NCBI GenBank assembly: GCA_938015445.1
Contig: CALLPE010000024.1
Location: 1 to 64,000 of the forward strand
From: an uncultured Pirellulales bacterium
GTDB lineage: Bacteria > Planctomycetota > Planctomycetia > Pirellulales > Thermoguttaceae
DNA length: 64,000 nt
Direction of reading: 5' to 3'
Shown: one piece after another, positions 8,548 to 17,158 of the stretch
How the letters are laid out: each line of letters opens with the position of its first letter
How positions within the stretch are numbered: position 1 is the stretch's first letter
Program-made: the position numbers and the translations under genes
The notes under the pieces: generated by a model
Seen by the model: only the letters and a program-made list of their open reading frames with translations
Database searches by the model: none
What the model was told of the DNA's origin: nothing

Positions 8548-8772
8548 ACTCGATGGCTGGCTGTTCTGGCGGTTCTCCGCACGCGACCGGTCGTTCTGCG
8601 GCTGAAGTTCGGCGATCTACTCCGTCGCGCGGCGGTGCATGGCGTGCCAATAGCCGACCTGCTGCCGTAGTTCGGGCAGCTCACGGCGGAGTCGAGCAAT
8701 CTCGGCTTGTAGCCACACCACCCGCGCCCACAGCTCGGCTTGCCGAGTACTCTCTGCCCCGTCCGGCAACAT
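8548..8772 (-). pseudogene. Relic of an IS66-type transposase N-terminus
   Basis: Reading from an ATG at 8772 on the minus strand gives a leucine-rich coiled coil with ELPELRQQVGYWHAMHRRAT, then an in-frame TAG at 8617-8619, then IAELQPQNDRSRAENRQ. The block LRQQVGYW-x-MH-xRA followed by a second EL-rich helix and RAENRQL is characteristic of the N-terminal coiled coil of IS66-family and related transposases. No zinc finger, DDE catalytic core or terminal inverted repeats follow. It is therefore a short, dead remnant rather than an element. I am fairly confident of the relationship, less so of the exact ends. Confidence 0.55.
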
Positions 8773-8896
8773 CGCTGGCACCGTCTAGGTGGCTGTCGAC
8801 AAACAACCACTGAGCACGGCCTCAATGAAGGCCATGCTTTACCCGAAACGTCCTATCCGCACAAACCCAGTTTTTCCGCCAACTGCCCTCCCAAAG

Positions 8897-8989
8897 ACGA
8901 GTTGGACGAATCTTTACACTCATCTTGCGTCGACTACCGTTCCAAAAACAGGTTGGGCGAATGTTTAGACAGGTTGGGCGAATGTTTAC
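8897..8989. repeat. 21-bp repeat, two adjacent copies plus one diverged copy
   Basis: acaggttgggcgaatgttta plus one base occurs at 8948-8968 and 8969-8989 with only the last base different. A diverged copy (acgagttggacgaatcttta) lies at 8897-8917. Downstream at 8990-9286 no further gene or repeat is seen before the sulfatase. Confidence 0.85.
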
Positions 8990-9286
8990 CTTCCAAGCAC
9001 TTGCCGCCTTGCTGCGAGCGATTCTAGCCGAGGCCAAAAGCTGGGGATAAGTCAGGGCCAGCCGATCATTGTTGCCACGGCTGCCGGCTGGTAGGCTGTA
9101 GTTGGTCGCAAAAGCGAAAATGACATGTGAGCGTTGCCGATTGCTGGGCCGTATTCGCCGGAGTCAGCGAGAACGAGTTGTTACGCCTTTCGACAGTTAG
9201 GATGTATTGGGCCGAGCAAGCCGAGACGACTTTCCGAGTGTGACTGGTTATCACTGTTTTTCATGACCTGTCGGAGCTGGTGAATC

Positions 9287-11206
9287 ATGCGTCCATCAAC
9301 TGTTTTTGCGGCTACGCTAATTTGTGCGATGCTTGTCGCCTGGATGCCACTTGCAACCGCCGCGGGCGAAAGGCCCGGCCAACAGCCGAACATCCTGTGG
9401 ATCACCTGCGAGGACATGAGTCCGCTGCTGGGATGTTGGGGCGACAAGCAGGCCGTCACACCGAACCTGGACCGGCTGGCTTCGGAGGGCGTGCGGTACA
9501 CCAATGCCACATCGGTGGGATGCGTATGCACTCCGGCACGCTCGGCGCTGATAACCGGGATGTATCCGGTGGCGTTGGGTTCGCAACATCTGCGCGGCGC
9601 CGTCACCCTGCCCGATCACATCCGCTGCTTTACCCATTATTTGCGTCAGGCAGGGTATTACTGCACCAACAATTTTAAGGAGGACTACAATTTCGTGGCA
9701 CCGCCGGGCAGTTGGGACGAGTCGAGCCGCACGGCGCACTGGAGGAACCGCAAGCCGGGACAACCGTTCTTCGCGGTGTTCAATATCATGGTTACCCACC
9801 AGGGACAGATACGACTGCCTGCGGAAGCCTTCGACAAGCTGACCGCGCGGTTGTCGCCCAGCCAGCGGCACGACCCGGCGAAGGTTACCCTGCCGCCGTA
9901 CTACCCCGATACTCCCCCGTTCCGCCGCGAAATGGCCCGCTTCTACGACCTGATTACCCTGATGGACGCGCAAGTAGGCGATCTGCTGGAAGAACTCGAG
10001 CGGGCTGGACTGCGCGAGGAGACCATCGTTTTCTTTTATTCCGACCACGGTTCGGGGATGCCACGGCACAAACGGGCGGTGTACGATTCCGGTCTGCTGG
10101 TGCCGCTGATTGTCAAATTTCCCGCCAGGTTCCAGTCGCTAGCCCCGGCGCCGCCCGGCGCAGTTGTCCAGCAGCCGGTAAGCTTCGTCGATTTTGGTCC
10201 GACGGTGCTCAGCTTGGCCGGCGTACCTATTCCCAAACACATGCATGGTAAAGCGTTTCTCGGCCCGCAACGCTCAGCGCCGCAGCAGTACGCTTTTGGG
10301 CTGCGCGACCGGGTGGACGAGTGTTTCGACATGAGCCGCGCGGTGCGCACCTCACGCTACAAATACATCCGCAACTTCATGCCACATCGCCCTTACATGC
10401 CGGTTAGCGCATTCTGTGAGCCGGCCGAGATGGTCAAGGAGCTGCGTCGGCTGGCGGCGGCCGGGAAGCTCGACCCAGTCCAGCAGCTCTACATGCGGCA
10501 AATCAAGCCTATCGAGGAACTTTACGACTTGAAGGAAGACCCCCATGAGCTTAACAACCTGGCCGATTCGCCGGCACACCGCCAGGTATTGGAGCAGTTG
10601 CGCGCGGCGCTGCGCCGCTGGATGATCGAGGTCCGCGACACCGGTCTGCTGCCGGAGGCCGAAATCTTCCGCCGCGCTGCCGGCGATCCGCCGTATGTGA
10701 TGGCCCAGGATCGGGCCAGGTTTCCAGTGGAACGCATCCTGGCAGCGGCCGATCTGGTGGGCCGTCCGAACGCCGAAGCCAGGCTGATCGAATTGCTGGA
10801 TGACTCGGATAGCGCCGTGCGGTACTGGGCGGCGGTTGGCCTGATGGCGCCGGGCGCAAACGCCACACCCGCCGTCGCAAAGCTGAAAGAATTGCTCGCA
10901 GATTCAGCACCGGATGTGCGCATTGCCGCCGCTGAGGCGTTGTGTCGGCTTGGCGCAGCCCAGGACGCCATACCGGTGTTGGCCGCCAGTCTGCGACACG
11001 ACGACCAGCGCGTCCGGCTGCACGCGGCAGCCGTGCTGGCTGCGGTGGGCGAGAGTGCCCGGCCGGCGCTGCCCGAGGTGAGCAAAGTTTATCTGAACCC
11101 GCCGACCGCTGACGCCGATTTCAGCATGTTCTTCGAGTGGGCACTGGAACACGTGTTCGAGAACCTCCGGGTCGCCCCGCCGCGGCCGCCGAAGGGCCTC
11201 CCCTAG
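9287..11206 (+). CDS. Secreted sulfatase with C-terminal HEAT-like repeats
   Basis: A 639-residue formylglycine-dependent sulfatase. The signal peptide is residues 1-26. The alkaline-phosphatase-fold core starts at PNILWITCEDMSP. The formylglycine motif is C81-T-P-A-R followed by SALITG, and a metal-binding YSDHGSGMPRHK block follows in the second half. After the sulfatase C-terminal subdomain (about residue 440) a stretch at 490-600 contains alanine/leucine-rich helix pairs such as SDSAVRYWAAVGLM and DSAPDVRIAAAEALCRLG, which are HEAT-like repeats. This fusion occurs in planctomycete sulfatases and may bind substrate or a partner. It probably removes sulfate from polysaccharides outside the cytoplasm. 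Maturation needs a formylglycine-generating enzyme encoded elsewhere. Confidence 0.92.
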   Translation: MRPSTVFAATLICAMLVAWMPLATAAGERPGQQPNILWITCEDMSPLLGCWGDKQAVTPNLDRLASEGVRYTNATSVGCVCTPARSALITGMYPVALGSQHLRGAVTLPDHIRCFTHYLRQAGYYCTNNFKEDYNFVAPPGSWDESSRTAHWRNRKPGQPFFAVFNIMVTHQGQIRLPAEAFDKLTARLSPSQRHDPAKVTLPPYYPDTPPFRREMARFYDLITLMDAQVGDLLEELERAGLREETIVFFYSDHGSGMPRHKRAVYDSGLLVPLIVKFPARFQSLAPAPPGAVVQQPVSFVDFGPTVLSLAGVPIPKHMHGKAFLGPQRSAPQQYAFGLRDRVDECFDMSRAVRTSRYKYIRNFMPHRPYMPVSAFCEPAEMVKELRRLAAAGKLDPVQQLYMRQIKPIEELYDLKEDPHELNNLADSPAHRQVLEQLRAALRRWMIEVRDTGLLPEAEIFRRAAGDPPYVMAQDRARFPVERILAAADLVGRPNAEARLIELLDDSDSAVRYWAAVGLMAPGANATPAVAKLKELLADSAPDVRIAAAEALCRLGAAQDAIPVLAASLRHDDQRVRLHAAAVLAAVGESARPALPEVSKVYLNPPTADADFSMFFEWALEHVFENLRVAPPRPPKGLP

Positions 11207-11208
11207 AA

Positions 11209-11240
11209 TTGCCAGCCTGACATACCCTGCCGGCTGGCAA
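11209..11240 (+). terminator. Hairpin after the sulfatase gene
   Basis: TTGCCAGCC (11209-11217) pairs perfectly with GGCTGGCAA (11232-11240) around a 14-base loop, starting within a few bases of the stop codon. There is no T-run, so it may be a factor-assisted terminator or a 3' protective hairpin. Confidence 0.5.
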
Positions 11241-11426
11241 AGTCTTCAGCAGCGAGCCTGCCTTAGCAGCGGGCTGCGTTCGGCGCCTTGTGCCGCCATA
11301 GCGATAGGTAGACGAGTAACATACCATCAAGACAGTCGATCACGCCTTCGCAGATTGCCAAGCTATAGATGTAAGCCCTTCCTCCGTAGAGTATAGCGAA
11401 CCCCTATCCAGCACCGAGGAGACGCA

Positions 11427-14141
11427 ATGATGTGCACGTCGATTAGCCAAATGCTTCTTGGCACGGCTCTACTGGTTCTTGCGCTCGGCGGCGCGTTGTG
11501 TTGGACGGCCGGCCAAGCAGCCGGCGAAGTGATCTGGATCGAAGGCGAACAGCCGGTGCAAAGCCGCGTGACGCGCCATCCTTGGTACACCCAGGTCAAG
11601 CGTGAGGAGTTGTCGGGCAGTGACTTGCTCAGCCACTTCGACAACGACCGGCCAGGCGAGGCCGAGTATCGGTTTTCGGCCCAGGCAGCCGGGCAGTATG
11701 ACTTTTGGGTGCGGGCCAATCCGGTGTTGGCCAAACTTTCCTACCGCCTCAACGACGGCCAGTGGCAAGAGATTGATCTCCAGCGCAATCAATTTGGCAG
11801 CCTGAACATTGCTGCGGACGACAAGCCCGATCTGCGTTTTCTGGTCTGGGTCCACGTGGGCAAAGTCGAACTGCGTAAAGGGGAAAACATCATCCGGTTC
11901 CGGATGCACAGCCAGAAGCACAACCATGGGTATTTAGATTGCTTCGCTCTGGCCAATGAGCCTTTTCGGCCGCTGGGAAAACGCCGCCCGGAGGAAATCG
12001 CCGCCTACCACCGCCGGCTGGCAGAAGAGAACAAAGGCTGGTTCGCCTTCGCCCCGGTCGAAGAGCGCTTTGATTCCTCCAGTGGTTTCGATTTGCGGGA
12101 ACTCAACGAGAAGCAGGCCGGCCAGTCTGGGTGGATAAGCGCTCGGGACGGGCAGTTTGTACACCCGCGCACAGGCAAGCCGGTGCGATTCTGGGCGGTC
12201 AACGGACCGCCGGAAGACCACAAAGACCGCCAGAGCCTCCGCCGCCACGCCCGGCTGCTAGCCAAGTACGGGGTGAATCTGGTGCGGGTGCACGGGGCGA
12301 TTTTCGACGGCCGCGGCGAGCCGGACATGGCCAAGGTGCGCCACGCGCAGGAGATAGTGGCCGCCATGAAAGAAGAGGGTATCTACACGCACTTCTCGAT
12401 TTACTTTCCGCTGTGGATGCGCCCGAAGCCAACCGATCAGTGGCTGGAAGGCTACACCGGCAACCAGCATCCTTTCGCGGCGATTTACTTCAATCCCAAG
12501 TTTCAGGAAAAGTACCGCAACTGGTGGAAAGCCCTTTTGACGACTCCTGATCCGACCAGCGGCAAACGGCTGATCGACGAGCCGGCGGTCTTCGGCGTGG
12601 AGCTGGTCAACGAAGATTCGTATTTCTTTTGGACGTTTGCCGAAAAGAACCTGCCGGAGCAGCAATGGGCGATCCTGGAGCGTCAGTTTGGCGATTGGCT
12701 CGGCCGGCGCTACGGATCGCTGGAAGCGGCGCTGGACGCATGGAAAGGACAGAAACATCCGCGCGACAATTTCGCTGCCGGCCGCATAGCCTTCCGGCCC
12801 CTATGGAACATCTTCAACCAGAAAACCCCGCGCGACCAAGACACCGTGCGTTTCCTTTTGGAAAGCCAGCGCTCGTTTTATCAGCAGACCTACGATTTCC
12901 TGCGCAAGCTGGGGTTCAAAGGGCTGATCACCTGCTCGAACTGGACGACGGCCAGCCCGCACGTCTTCGGCCCGCTGGAAAAGTACAGCTACACCATAGG
13001 CGACTTCATCGACCGGCACGGCTATTTCAGTTGCAACCACGAGGGCGACAGCGCCGAATGGTCGATTCGCAACGGGCATACTTATAGCGATCGCAGCGCG
13101 CTACGGTTCGAGGCCGAACAGCCGGGCAAGCCGAAGGTGTTCGTCCACCCGGTGATGGACCCGCACTACGCCGGCAAGCCGTCGATGATCTCCGAGACGA
13201 CCTTTTGCCGCCCCAACCGATACCGGAGCGAAGCGCCGCTGTACTACGCAGTCTACGGGGCGCTCCAAGACTCGGATGCCATCGTGCATTTTGCCATGGA
13301 CGGCGATCGCTGGGAGGTCAAACCCCGATTTTTCATGCAGCAGTGGACGCTCGCCTCGCCAGCGATGATGGGCCAATTCCCCGCCGCCGCGCTGATCTAC
13401 CGGCTGGGTCTGATCGAGCCGGGCGAGTTGCTGGTCGAACTGAATCTGAACCTGGAAGACCTATTGCGGCTGCAAGGCACGCCGCTGCCACAAGACGCGG
13501 CACTGGACGAACTGCGATTGAAAGACGTGCCGCTGACGGCCGACGTGCCGCCCGGCGGGATCATCGACCCGCTAGTTCACTACGCCGGACGCACCGCAGT
13601 GAACTTCACCGATAAACCGGCTGCGCACCGGATCAAAGACCTCCGCCCGTACATCGACCGAAAGCAACAAATAGTTCGCAGCACCACCGGGCAATTGGTG
13701 CTCGATTACGGCAAGGGCTTGCTCGCGATCAACGCGCCGGCTGCACAGGGATTGTGCGGCGCGCTGAGTGCCGCCGGAGTGACGAAGTTGGCAGACATGA
13801 CCATACACTCCGACATGGAGCTGGGAGCCATTGTGGCCGTCAGCCTCGACGGTAGGCCGCTGGCCAGTTCGCAGCGGATTCTGCTTCAGGCCATGTCGGA
13901 AGAAAAGAATGCCCAGTGGCGCACCGAACCGGCCGGCGTTGGCGTGTACCGCATCGTCGACATCGGCCAGAGCCCGTGGTTGGTACGGAACATCAGCGGC
14001 ACAATACGACTGCATCGCGCGGACGCTGCCAGACTGCGGGTGACCGCGCTGGATCACAGCGGCTATCCGGCTAAGCCCGTCGGTACCGCCGATCGAATCC
14101 AGCTTCAGCCTCAGGTGCTGTATTATCTGATAAGCCTCTGA
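11427..14141 (+). CDS. Large secreted glycoside hydrolase (clan GH-A type)
   Basis: A 904-residue exported protein. The signal segment (residues 8-33) is followed by a carbohydrate-binding-like beta-sandwich at about 35-175 (IWIEGEQPV, YDFWVRANP, ENIIRFRMHSQ). A TIM-barrel follows with KYGVNLVRVHG near 281-290 and the acid/base motif VELVNEDSYFFW, in which N395-E396 matches the Asn-Glu pair of clan GH-A. A later SMISETTF segment is a candidate nucleophile Glu. The last 250 residues are beta-rich domains. The substrate cannot be fixed; beta-mannosidase-like or other exo-glycosidase activity is plausible. GAGGAG seven bases upstream supports the ATG at 11427. It lies beside a sulfatase on the same strand, which fits degradation of sulfated polysaccharides. 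Confidence 0.8.
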   Translation: MMCTSISQMLLGTALLVLALGGALCWTAGQAAGEVIWIEGEQPVQSRVTRHPWYTQVKREELSGSDLLSHFDNDRPGEAEYRFSAQAAGQYDFWVRANPVLAKLSYRLNDGQWQEIDLQRNQFGSLNIAADDKPDLRFLVWVHVGKVELRKGENIIRFRMHSQKHNHGYLDCFALANEPFRPLGKRRPEEIAAYHRRLAEENKGWFAFAPVEERFDSSSGFDLRELNEKQAGQSGWISARDGQFVHPRTGKPVRFWAVNGPPEDHKDRQSLRRHARLLAKYGVNLVRVHGAIFDGRGEPDMAKVRHAQEIVAAMKEEGIYTHFSIYFPLWMRPKPTDQWLEGYTGNQHPFAAIYFNPKFQEKYRNWWKALLTTPDPTSGKRLIDEPAVFGVELVNEDSYFFWTFAEKNLPEQQWAILERQFGDWLGRRYGSLEAALDAWKGQKHPRDNFAAGRIAFRPLWNIFNQKTPRDQDTVRFLLESQRSFYQQTYDFLRKLGFKGLITCSNWTTASPHVFGPLEKYSYTIGDFIDRHGYFSCNHEGDSAEWSIRNGHTYSDRSALRFEAEQPGKPKVFVHPVMDPHYAGKPSMISETTFCRPNRYRSEAPLYYAVYGALQDSDAIVHFAMDGDRWEVKPRFFMQQWTLASPAMMGQFPAAALIYRLGLIEPGELLVELNLNLEDLLRLQGTPLPQDAALDELRLKDVPLTADVPPGGIIDPLVHYAGRTAVNFTDKPAAHRIKDLRPYIDRKQQIVRSTTGQLVLDYGKGLLAINAPAAQGLCGALSAAGVTKLADMTIHSDMELGAIVAVSLDGRPLASSQRILLQAMSEEKNAQWRTEPAGVGVYRIVDIGQSPWLVRNISGTIRLHRADAARLRVTALDHSGYPAKPVGTADRIQLQPQVLYYLISL

Positions 14142-14278
14142 TGGTCCGTGCTTGCTTGTCATCGGCAGCCACCCTGCGGGTGTTTCGCCGCGCTTCTCGG
14201 CAGCGCCGCAACCATTATCTTCAGCGGCCGGGGCGTGTATCCTCCGTCTGCACCGAGGGGCAACAACCCAGGCAGTCG

Positions 14279-14324
14279 GCACAGCCTATGGATGCCGATG
14301 AGCACAGCCTATAGATGCCGATGA
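14279..14324. repeat. 23-bp tandem duplication
   Basis: Copies at 14279-14301 and 14302-14324, core acagcctatggatgccgatg, differ at one base. A fragment (gagcctatcgg) follows. They lie between convergent genes. Confidence 0.85.
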
Positions 14325-14361
14325 ATAGGGAGCTACAGAGCCTATCGGCGGAGCTGAGCGA

Positions 14362-14616
14362 TTAGCTGCCTTTGAGCTGCTTCGGCAAGGTGATCGAGTA
14401 CAGGCACACGACCGCGCCGGTACCCATCAGCGTCCACGGTGCCCACGGGGGCGGATCGAGAACCTTGTTCGGCCCGATTTTGGGTGTCGTCTCGAACGGC
14501 AAACTGGGGGCTGGTGGAGGCTCGCGTTTGCGCAACACGAACTTGTCTACGGCCAAGCACTCCAACCCGACCAGGATCAACACAGTTCCCATGGCAAGAA
14601 ACATTGCGCGCCACAT
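14362..14616 (-). CDS. Small two-helix membrane protein
   Basis: An 84-residue protein with two membrane helices: residues 3-22 (RAMFLAMGTVLILVGLECL) and about 61-80 (PWTLMGTGAVVCLYSITL), joined by a Pro-rich linker and ending in a lysine-containing tail. I know no function. Small proteins of this plan are frequent in planctomycete genomes. It overlaps a longer open frame in another phase, which I regard as a shadow because it lacks coherent composition. Confidence 0.6.
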   Translation of the reverse strand: MWRAMFLAMGTVLILVGLECLAVDKFVLRKREPPPAPSLPFETTPKIGPNKVLDPPPWAPWTLMGTGAVVCLYSITLPKQLKGS

Positions 14617-15014
14617 GTCGTTTTGCGTCCTGGCGCAAGCTGCGCCGGTGAGGTGGGTTTTCGGGATAGTTCGCGTGTTGGGTATAGCTGTTTGGCATCC
14701 GGAACGCCTGCCGCGAACAGCGCCGCCGGTGGCTCGTTGTTAGTCTGTAAGGCGGGATCGCGCGCAGTGCCACCGAACGCACTCGTTGTTTGAAATCGGA
14801 AAAGCCAATGGTAGTTCTAAAGCGCCGGCGATTGCCTGAGGAATCGCGTTGACTTCGCGCTGGCCGGCAGGAAGGAGAGTAACGCGTCGGCGGACTGGGG
14901 GAACTTTTGCGCCAACGCAGAAGGGAGCAGTGCCGGAGCATCGTTGCTGCCTATTTCTACCGAGAAGACGTGCTTTATGCTCGCGCCGGTTGGCGCATGG
15001 CTGGCTAATTCGGG
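14617..15014. other. Spacer between divergent genes
   Basis: Nearly 400 bases between the small membrane protein gene (minus) and the promoter of the PAS-GAF-receiver gene (plus). I see no gene, terminator or repeat here. Minus-strand open frames in the area are out-of-phase shadows. Confidence 0.4.
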
Positions 15015-15043
15015 TTGTTCTTGGTGCGGGTGCAACTTATAAT
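15015..15043 (+). promoter_or_regulatory. Sigma-70 type promoter for the PAS-GAF-receiver gene
   Basis: TTGTTC (15015-15020), a 17-base spacer and a perfect TATAAT (15038-15043), about 60 bases before the preferred ATG at 15105. Confidence 0.5.
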
Positions 15044-15104
15044 TCGGTAGACAACCGGGGCGATTGCACCGCCCATGCCGCGTGAAGCACCTGTCAGGGC
15101 GTCT

Positions 15105-16826
15105 ATGTCGGAAAAAACTAACAAAATTCTGCTGTTGGCAAGCTGCCACCAAAGCGCCGAGCAGCTTCTGCTCCAGTCGTGCAAGTCGCACGAGATCGTC
15201 ACGGCCGACAATCCCGTGCAGGCGCTGGAGCTTCTGGGCCGACACCAGTTCGACGGCGTCTTCGTAACCTCGGATTATTTGGAGCAAGTATTGCAGGTTG
15301 CCCGGCTGCTTCAGCACGAGCAAGTGCTGGAAAACATGCCTGACGGCGTAGTGCTGCTGGACGCCGACAGTACGATCATCTGGAGCAACGGCAAGTTGTG
15401 CGAGTGGACCGGCCAACAGTGCGTGGTGGGAAAGAAGTTCTACCAAGCCTTGAACAGCCCCCAGACGCTTCTATCGGACTTGTGCCCGTTTCGCACCGCG
15501 CTATCTACCGGGCGTAGCACCAGTTCTACCCTGCGGAGCAACGACAACCGGTACTATCGGGTACATGTTGCTCCGTTGCGCGATCCGGTGGCGCCACCCC
15601 GACACTTAGTGGTCACTGTGCGCGACGTGACCGAAGAGGTCCATCAACAGCAGAAGCTGGCGGCGATCCATCAGGCCGGAATGCAACTGGCCGACCTGAC
15701 GCCGGAAGAACTCAGCCAAATGCCGGTCAAAGACCGCATCGAGCTGCTCAAGCAGAACATCCTGCACTTCACCAAGGACTTGCTCAACTTCGACGTGGTG
15801 GAGATTCGGCTTTTGGACCCCGCCACCGGTAAGCTGGAGCCGCTGCTTTCGAGCGGAATGGACTCCGAGGCTGCCGCGCGGGTGTTGTACGTCAGCCCAC
15901 AGGGAAACGGGGTGACCGGATTCGTAGCTGCCACCGGCCAGAGTTATTTGTGCGAAGACACTACGCGGGACCCGCTGTACTTGCAAGGGGTGGAGGGCGC
16001 GAAAAGCTCGCTGACCGTTCCGCTCTTGTGGCGCGACCAGGTGATCGGCACATTCAATGTAGAAAGCCCGGAACCGCGCGCCTTCGGCGAAAGCGATCGG
16101 CAATTCCTGGAAATTTTCTCCCGCGAGGTGGCCGCGGCCCTGAACACGCTCGAGTTGCTGACGGCCGAAAAGGCCTCGACTGCCCAGCAAAGCGTAGAGG
16201 CGATCCATAGCGCGGTGGCCTTGCCAGTGGACGAGATTCTCAACGACGTCGTCAACATAATGGAACGCTACATGGGCCACGAGCCTGAAGTGGTCGAGCG
16301 ACTCCAGCGCATTCTGCGCAACGCGCGCGACATCAAGCAGGTGATCCAGCAGGTGGGCCAGACGATGGCCCCCGTGCCCGCCAGACCGCAAGACGAGCAA
16401 CTCGAAGAGCGTCGGTTGTTGTGCGGGCGGCGCATCCTGGTGGTCGATGCCGACGAATGCGTGCGCAGCACCGCCCACGTGCTGCTAGAACGCTACGGTT
16501 GCATAGTGGAGACGGCGCACGACGGAAACGAGGCTATCGGCATGGTGCGTGCCACGCTCGACGGGGCCTACGACGTGATAATCTCCGACATCCGCCTGCC
16601 CGATATGACCGGCTACGAGCTGATGCTCAAGCTCCAGGAGCTGCTCGAGGCACCGCCGCTTGTACTGATGACCGGCTTTGGTTACGACCCCACGCACACC
16701 ATCGTCAACGCCCGCAAGGCCGGCCTGCCCGCCTGGGCCGTGCTGTACAAGCCGTTCCGGATGGACCAGTTGCTTTCGGCCGTCAAGCGGATGGTATGCG
16801 AGCCAGGACCGGTCACCCGAACGTGA
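15105..16826 (+). CDS. PAS-GAF signalling protein with a kinase-less phosphoacceptor-type region and C-terminal receiver
   Basis: A 573-residue cytoplasmic signalling protein. Residues 1-75 look like a degenerate receiver: ILLLASCHQSAEQLL and FDGVFVTSDYLEQV have the right rhythm but no clear acidic pocket. A PAS domain follows at about 80-185 (VLENMPDGVVLLDADSTIIW), then a GAF domain at about 230-365 (NGVTGFVAATGQSYLCEDT, SLTVPLLWRDQVIGTFNVES). A helical hairpin at 375-430 resembles the dimerisation part of a histidine kinase, but there is no H-box histidine and no ATPase domain. A complete receiver follows at about 450-565 (ILVVDADECV, IISDIRLPDM, LYKPF). It cannot be a normal kinase; it may be a phosphorylated sensor-regulator. 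ATG 15105 is preferred to 15075 because AGGG lies just upstream. Confidence 0.8.
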   Translation: MSEKTNKILLLASCHQSAEQLLLQSCKSHEIVTADNPVQALELLGRHQFDGVFVTSDYLEQVLQVARLLQHEQVLENMPDGVVLLDADSTIIWSNGKLCEWTGQQCVVGKKFYQALNSPQTLLSDLCPFRTALSTGRSTSSTLRSNDNRYYRVHVAPLRDPVAPPRHLVVTVRDVTEEVHQQQKLAAIHQAGMQLADLTPEELSQMPVKDRIELLKQNILHFTKDLLNFDVVEIRLLDPATGKLEPLLSSGMDSEAAARVLYVSPQGNGVTGFVAATGQSYLCEDTTRDPLYLQGVEGAKSSLTVPLLWRDQVIGTFNVESPEPRAFGESDRQFLEIFSREVAAALNTLELLTAEKASTAQQSVEAIHSAVALPVDEILNDVVNIMERYMGHEPEVVERLQRILRNARDIKQVIQQVGQTMAPVPARPQDEQLEERRLLCGRRILVVDADECVRSTAHVLLERYGCIVETAHDGNEAIGMVRATLDGAYDVIISDIRLPDMTGYELMLKLQELLEAPPLVLMTGFGYDPTHTIVNARKAGLPAWAVLYKPFRMDQLLSAVKRMVCEPGPVTRT

Positions 16827-17158
16827 GCGCGCTGCTGGATCAGGGTTGCCGTCGTCAGTATCGACCCTGGAACTGACCGGACATGGGTGTTTCCGCCCGG
16901 GACAACTGGGTGAGTTGCCGGCTTGTCTGGTGGTCTGGTTATGGGCTGGGTTGAAGCTCACCGCTGGCTACTGAGCTGTTCGGCTGGACAAACAACTCGT
17001 GTTGCCCAGTCACGGGAATCATTTTCCGGCAGTAAGAGGTCGCAGCAAAAAGCAAACCCGACAGGTTCAATTAGCCCAGCTCTCAGCACACAGTGCGAGG
17101 AGAGAACGTTTTCTTATAACGTGTTATGCGGCAGCCCTGCTAAGGGGGCTGTTGCGGG
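16827..17158. other. Spacer between convergent genes
   Basis: About 330 bases between the receiver protein gene (plus) and a sulfatase gene (minus). A weak hairpin (gcagccc/gggctgt with loop) lies at about 17130-17152 near the end of the minus-strand gene. No gene or repeat is evident. Confidence 0.4.
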
